NCBI GenBank assembly: GCA_964017045.1
Contig: OZ024807.1
Coordinates: forward strand, 5,890,481-5,954,480
DNA length: 64,000 nt
Reading direction: 5' to 3'
From: Omphiscola glabra
Lineage: Eukaryota; Mollusca; Gastropoda; Lymnaeidae
A model generated the notes under the pieces. The model was not told where the DNA came from and searched no databases. It saw only the letters and a list, made by a program, of their open reading frames with translations. How positions within the stretch are numbered: position 1 is the first letter of the stretch; each line of letters starts with the position of its first letter. A program made the translations under genes and the position numbers. Of the stretch, positions 59,877-64,000 are shown piece by piece.

Positions 59877-61046
59877 CCTCTTTTCCTGGACAGTAGGAGT
59901 ATTAGTTTGTTACAAAGTTGAATTATTTGAGTCTGAAATTTTCAATAAGCATTTTTAATTTAAATTTAAAATTATTATTATTTATTTTTTTTAAATTGTT
60001 CCCCTTTCTTGTTGTTACTTATACACAGAGTTACTGATTTATATTTTTTCTCCATTTTAGGTTTTTGTTAAAAAATGTTTTATTAAAAAAAAAACAATAC
60101 TTTTTTTCAATTTTTCCCTCCAGCCTTTATCATACAATCATTATTTAATTTGCTAATAATTAAAGCATTTTTATTTATACATTACAACAGAAAGTCGGTC
60201 ACCTCAGTAAAAGTATGTTACACAGATTAATGATTTGTGTACTTCCGGTTCATCGTCATTGTAATAATAAATCTAATTCTAATAGTAAATCTAGTTTTCA
60301 CTTTCAGATCAAACCATGCACAATATTTGACGTTTTGGAAAGTTGTGCATGAAGCTCCCTTTAAAGCGAGAAGCCAATTAAAATATTTCATCAGGGATCA
60401 GGTGATGAAGCTGGAAACAAATTTAAAATTCAAAAGCATCTTGGCACTAACTCTGAATAACACTTCTTTAATCTTTACATTCATTTACTTAACTACAGTT
60501 TTACTACAGACAGTAGCAGTGTCTACCTGAGTTCACACTATTCACAGTAACTTAAAATTGATCACTTGAACTATCTATCATATATAACTATGAATTACTA
60601 ACTGAATAAATCGACTGACGGTGACGCTGGTGACAGACCTACTCAAGACTCAAGTAAATGATGACAATCGCCAGTGACTGATTATTGAGTTAAAACTTTT
60701 AAAAGTAAAGAGTTAAAAATTACTGACTAAAGTTTAAGAGTCTTTAGTATTTGTCTAGTCAGCAGTGACTTTATTTACTGTTATTAGTAGTTAATAGTAG
60801 TGTAGAATAGTAGGCCTATCTAATCTTACTAAGATTATCTTACTTTAACTTTAATATGTAATCTTAACTTTATCTGTCTAGTTTTTGACTGAGAATGAGA
60901 AATTATTTAGTGAAGAATATTTACTAGTTTGTTGTGATGGTATATTATGTTAAATATATAAAATATAGTTTAAGAACGTCAGTTGAAATCGACCATGACC
61001 AATTTGTATTTGAATTTGTGCTAATTCTGAACATGACTATGGGACT
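59877..61046 (+). promoter_or_regulatory. Repeat-poor upstream region of the candidate gene, with an ETS-type site
   Basis: This is the first kilobase-scale stretch with no tandem array or recognised transposon. ACTTCCGGT at 60241-60249 is an exact inverted match to the ETS/GABP consensus. Such sites are common near transcription start sites of housekeeping genes. The transcription start and any 5' non-coding exon cannot be placed. The ORF 60237-60530 overlaps this region and has no domain. Confidence 0.3.
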
Positions 61047-61105
61047 ATGGGTGCGCAAATGGCCGATGATACCGATTCTGGCACTGAATCAAATGCTCTT
61101 GTGCA
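61047..61105 (+). CDS. Candidate first coding exon of an unidentified gene
   Basis: ATG at 61047 has A at -3 and G at +4, a favourable start context. The exon encodes MGAQMADDTDSGTESNALV plus two bases of the next codon, then reaches a donor GTAAATG at 61106. A second possible start is the ATG at 61059. The peptide is acidic and Ser/Thr-rich. The split codon (CA) joins in frame with the C at 62346 of the next exon to give His followed by MEDD. I do not recognise the protein. An overlapping ORF in another frame (60934-61149) has a less protein-like composition. Support is the frame match and splice signals only. Confidence 0.45.
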
Positions 61106-61204
61106 GTAAATGCAGTGGATTGGTGGGACATCACCAGGTTCAGAGATAACACTGACTTTTCTCGGATGTCTCTTGTGCACTGCAGCCGCTGTTTTGTTGG
61201 CTTT

Positions 61205-61280
61205 GTGTTGTATGGAGCCCTTGTGTAAAGAGGAATGCCACTGTGTTGTATGGAGCCCTTGTGTAAAGAGGAATGCCACG
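61205..61280. repeat. 38-bp perfect tandem duplication in the candidate first intron
   Basis: TGTTGTATGGAGCCCTTGTG plus TAAAGAGGAATGCCACTG occurs twice in a row. A 100-aa ORF (61110-61412) with a hydrophobic stretch spans it, but it lies downstream of the predicted donor. Confidence 0.9.
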
Positions 61281-62345
61281 ATATGTGATCTTTTTGCCAA
61301 TTCTTCCTACTACGTCTACGTGTCTGCATTTATATCAAATGCATTCAATAAGGCTTTTAGGTTGTCTTTAACACTAATAAATATAAAAAAGTATACTAAT
61401 AACAGGCCTTGAATGATCTGAATCATAATTTTTGATTGGGGCCTAATTTAGGCCTATTATAACCTAAAATAGGCCATTTATGATTTAATATAATAATAAT
61501 ATGTCATTGTCTTGGTTGAAAATTCATGAGTGACCAAATTAGGCAAAGTCTGTAATTATTAAGACTTAGATACCAAATTTGGAGGTATTTGCTAAAAAGT
61601 AAATTTATGTAGGCCTATATATTCCATAAAAATGACTTGTCAAAATCTGTTTTTAAGAAATTCGGTAAACCCATTCTTGGTGTAAAGAAAATTAGAACAT
61701 TTCCTTTAGTTAAGGACGTTGAAGAGAAACAAACTTTAATGCTCAGTGTTTCATTGGATTGTGATTTTATTTTTATTACCAGCTTTAAATTTGTTTGATG
61801 GTAAGCAGGAGAAATTAAACACTGAATAGAATGCCATATAATATATAATGACATGTGCAAATGCTAGGCTTACATATGGTTTGTATATGATTTCGTATCA
61901 TATTATTATTATGTGAAATGGATTTATATAGGCTATTACTTTTATAGGCCTACCAGATAATGAGGAAATAGATACATTAAACCAATACACCACATACATT
62001 TGATACATCTTAAATGTTTTTATATCCGTAGACAGCAGAGATATTTATATAATAAATGTTTATCTAAAAATTATTTTTCCACAAATAATGAAGAGCTTGA
62101 AAATATTTGTCAGTGAATTATATTTTATTGGGTAGGCAAAGCCTTAGAACTTCTATTATATCTTAAGGTCACTTGAACTCTTTAAAAAAGCTGAACTCTT
62201 TAAAAAAGCTGAATTTAAACTGGATACACAATTTATTTTAAAATTTTTTTTATTTATTTTTTAACAGCCCTGGAATCTAGTAAAAGTATTCAATTCTGAA
62301 ATCCAAACTAACCCTAACCTTGTTTATTTTTTTTACATATCTCAG
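61281..62345 (+). other. Candidate intron 1 (right part)
   Basis: AT-rich, without recognised repeats, ending in a pyrimidine-rich tract and CATATCTCAG just before 62346. Confidence 0.4.
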
Positions 62346-62467
62346 CATGGAAGATGATGGTCCAGCTGACAGTAACACATCAGAATTCTATGACATAATA
62401 TCAGATGGGGGACTGGTAGGAACTTCAACAAATTCAAACAACACAAACAACGAAAACAGAAGGAACA
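62346..62467 (+). CDS. Candidate second coding exon
   Basis: A strong acceptor (a T-rich tract followed by TTTACATATCTCAG) precedes 62346, and a strong donor GTAAGTG starts at 62468. The 122-base exon encodes MEDDGPADSN, then SEFYDIISDGG, then an Asn/Thr/Ser-rich stretch ending NENRRN. The composition is acidic and low-complexity, typical of a disordered N-terminal region. It can start at its own ATG (62347) or continue from 61047-61105 in the same frame. The frame remains open 50 bases past the donor, so an unspliced short ORF exists too, but the donor and the in-frame third exon favour splicing. The protein family is unknown to me. Confidence 0.55.
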
Positions 62468-62892
62468 GTAAGTGCAAATGGTTTCCAGGAACGTGTGCAT
62501 CAGTTGTGGTCCCTTAGGATGTCTTATTAATGTTCTTAACAACATCCAAGCTCTGTTTAATACTTATATTTGCACTGACTATTTCCAACCAGGTACTTTT
62601 TTTTTCTTTTGGACATTGAATTATTGATCACTGATTTTTATTTTCGGGGGGTGTGAGGGTGGTATCTTTAAGTACTACTAAGAATGAAAATATAGCAGTC
62701 ATCAAGTCTAAGAAAGACATATTGCTGCTCCATTTCAACAATCACATTTATTCTTGTTTGGTTTTCTTTAAAATGCCTAACAACTGAGTTCTTTAGGTTT
62801 AATAGCAGAACTTACACATTGATTTTAAATACATTGAGTAATAATTGAAAATACATTAACATGATTTTTTTATTTTTTTATATACTTTTCAG
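62468..62892 (+). other. Candidate intron 2
   Basis: It begins GTAAGTG and ends with a T-rich tract and TATACTTTTCAG. 425 bases, AT-rich, no repeat seen. Confidence 0.5.
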
Positions 62893-62942
62893 ATAACACA
62901 CAAGACACAGACGATAACAAAAATGTCTATATCATCATGCAG
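62893..62942 (+). CDS. Candidate third coding exon; gene continues beyond the window
   Basis: The acceptor TATACTTTTCAG precedes 62893 and the donor GTAAAAG follows 62942. The 50-base exon completes the split Asn codon, then encodes NTQDTDDNKNVYIIMQ and ends exactly on a codon boundary. The switch from acidic low-complexity sequence to the hydrophobic VYIIMQ suggests that the first strand of a folded domain begins here. Total coding length over the three exons is 231 bases, or 77 codons, with no stop. Later exons must lie to the right of the window. Confidence 0.5.
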
Positions 62943-63799
62943 GTAAAAGACTTAAAATACGAGAGCATAAATTGCAACCCCTTGTTAAAAAATATTTATT
63001 CCAAACAATCATTCCAATCCCCCCCCCTCCCCCCAACCCCACACTGTTGATGCTATTAGACATTGCAATCTAAGAATATCATGTTGTCTAATGAAAGTCT
63101 GTGCAGTGTTCAGTATTTACTCAATTATTTTTAGTATAATTGAATTAAGTAATACACAGTGATCAAGAAGCATCACCTGTACATTCTGTCGGCCAAAGGT
63201 TTATATTGTGTATACTAGAGCCAAAGATTTATATTGTGTATGCAAGTATATGGGGGAAATTTCATAAAAATAAAAATAATATTGGGGCAACCAATTATTT
63301 AGAAATGTGACTTACTGGTCTAGACAAAATTTCCATGAATTCTTTCTTAGCAGGATGTATAAAGCTGCATGCTATGAGTGTTGACTTGTCATAACGAACT
63401 GCTGATAACTACCTAGGTGTTTTTATAGGGGAAATTTGTTGCTTCTAAATATAGATGAAAATTTCAGAAGATCTTTTCTTTGCTAGATACCAATTATGAA
63501 AATCATAGAAATATGTTTGGTCCTTTCCTCACAGATTGTTCCATCTCTGAAAATCCTCCTTAATTGTAGCCATTGAAGACATTGAATCTTTAGTTATGTT
63601 GATCCACTGTTAAGTGTGTAAGTGTATGCTTTTAAGATGTTAACTTTGTGGAACCCAATGTTTGGGGTATGAAAATTTTGTCAGGTACAGGTGTGAGGCC
63701 TTGTGCTTTGTTCACCCATGTGAATCATTCATACCATTGTTCTTAAGTCAAAAAGAGAGACTTAATTTGGTTCAAATGTTTGATTACTTCAATCTGAAT
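62943..63799 (+). other. Candidate intron 3 (left part)
   Basis: AT-rich, with a C-rich stretch near 63020 and an imperfect 37-base direct repeat around TTTATATTGTGTAT (63200-63245). No coding signal. Confidence 0.4.
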
Positions 63800-63999
63800 T
63801 TCAGCAAATGAAGAATAAACCAAGATAAATCTTATGTAAATCTTGTCATAAGAATAAACTAAGATAATCTTATAATAATTTTGTTTGATGCATAAACCAA
63901 GATAATCTTATGTTAATCTTGATGGAAGAATAACCAAGATAATCTTTTGTTAAACCAATTTGGAGAATAAACCAATAATCGTATGCCAATCTGGTTTTC
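63800..63999. repeat. Imperfect tandem repeat of about 45-50 bp, cut by the window edge
   Basis: GAATAAACCAAGATAATCTT and TGTTAATCTTG-like words recur about four times, with indels. Confidence 0.85.
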
Positions 64000-64000
64000 A

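Noticed and set aside
61110..61412. 100-aa ORF with a hydrophobic segment and clustered Cys
   Set aside because: It starts just after the donor that makes the in-frame three-exon model, spans a 38-bp tandem duplication and lacks any recognised family signature. A real membrane peptide is not excluded.

Overview
This 64 kb window is eukaryotic and very gene-poor. It holds no bacterial-type operons, no rRNA or tRNA gene that I can recognise, and no long non-repetitive open reading frame. The best clue to the organism is the mobile DNA. Eight short copies match the SPIN family of hAT transposons as I remember it, a family reported from tetrapods, a triatomine bug and the pond snail Lymnaea. Two 5'-truncated LINE 3' ends and many poly-G tracts and minisatellites fit as well. 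I infer a gastropod mollusc, probably a pulmonate snail. This is inference, since no host gene here fixes the species.

Layout. 1-4.6 kb: a 46-bp minisatellite, a dispersed repeat (family A) with a nested MITE, a 77-bp-arm hairpin and a 12-bp array. 5-8.5 kb: three SPIN copies, a 22-bp array and an antisense LINE tail. 11-20 kb: a dense run of minisatellites (14, 43, 21, 42, 25, 18, 48-58, 56 and 46 bp), one SPIN copy and a hAT MITE with a perfect 8-bp target duplication. 20-32 kb: a SPIN copy, a Penelope-like motif, AT-rich and 20-33 bp arrays, a (GT)n tract and a 25-bp array. 32-34 kb: an unexplained GC-rich block joined to a 53-bp array that grew out of one end of family A. 34-46 kb: a GA-rich array, a 39-bp array beside a hAT-like element, a hairpin with a YY1-like site, a hammerhead-like motif, 36-bp and 12-bp arrays and a second MITE copy. 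46-60 kb: a LINE C-terminus, arrays of 36/37, 21, 20, 10, 40 and 50 bp, three SPIN copies, and two fold-back elements each with a 9-bp target duplication. Tandem arrays occupy roughly a fifth to a quarter of the window by my rough sum.

Genes. The only credible host gene starts near the right edge, in the one long stretch with few repeats (59.9-63.8 kb). Three candidate coding exons (61047-61105, 62346-62467, 62893-62942) have consensus splice sites and join in one frame for 77 codons. They would encode an acidic, Asn/Ser/Thr-rich, probably disordered N-terminus that continues beyond the window. I do not recognise the protein. Nearly all other long ORFs are by-products of tandem arrays.
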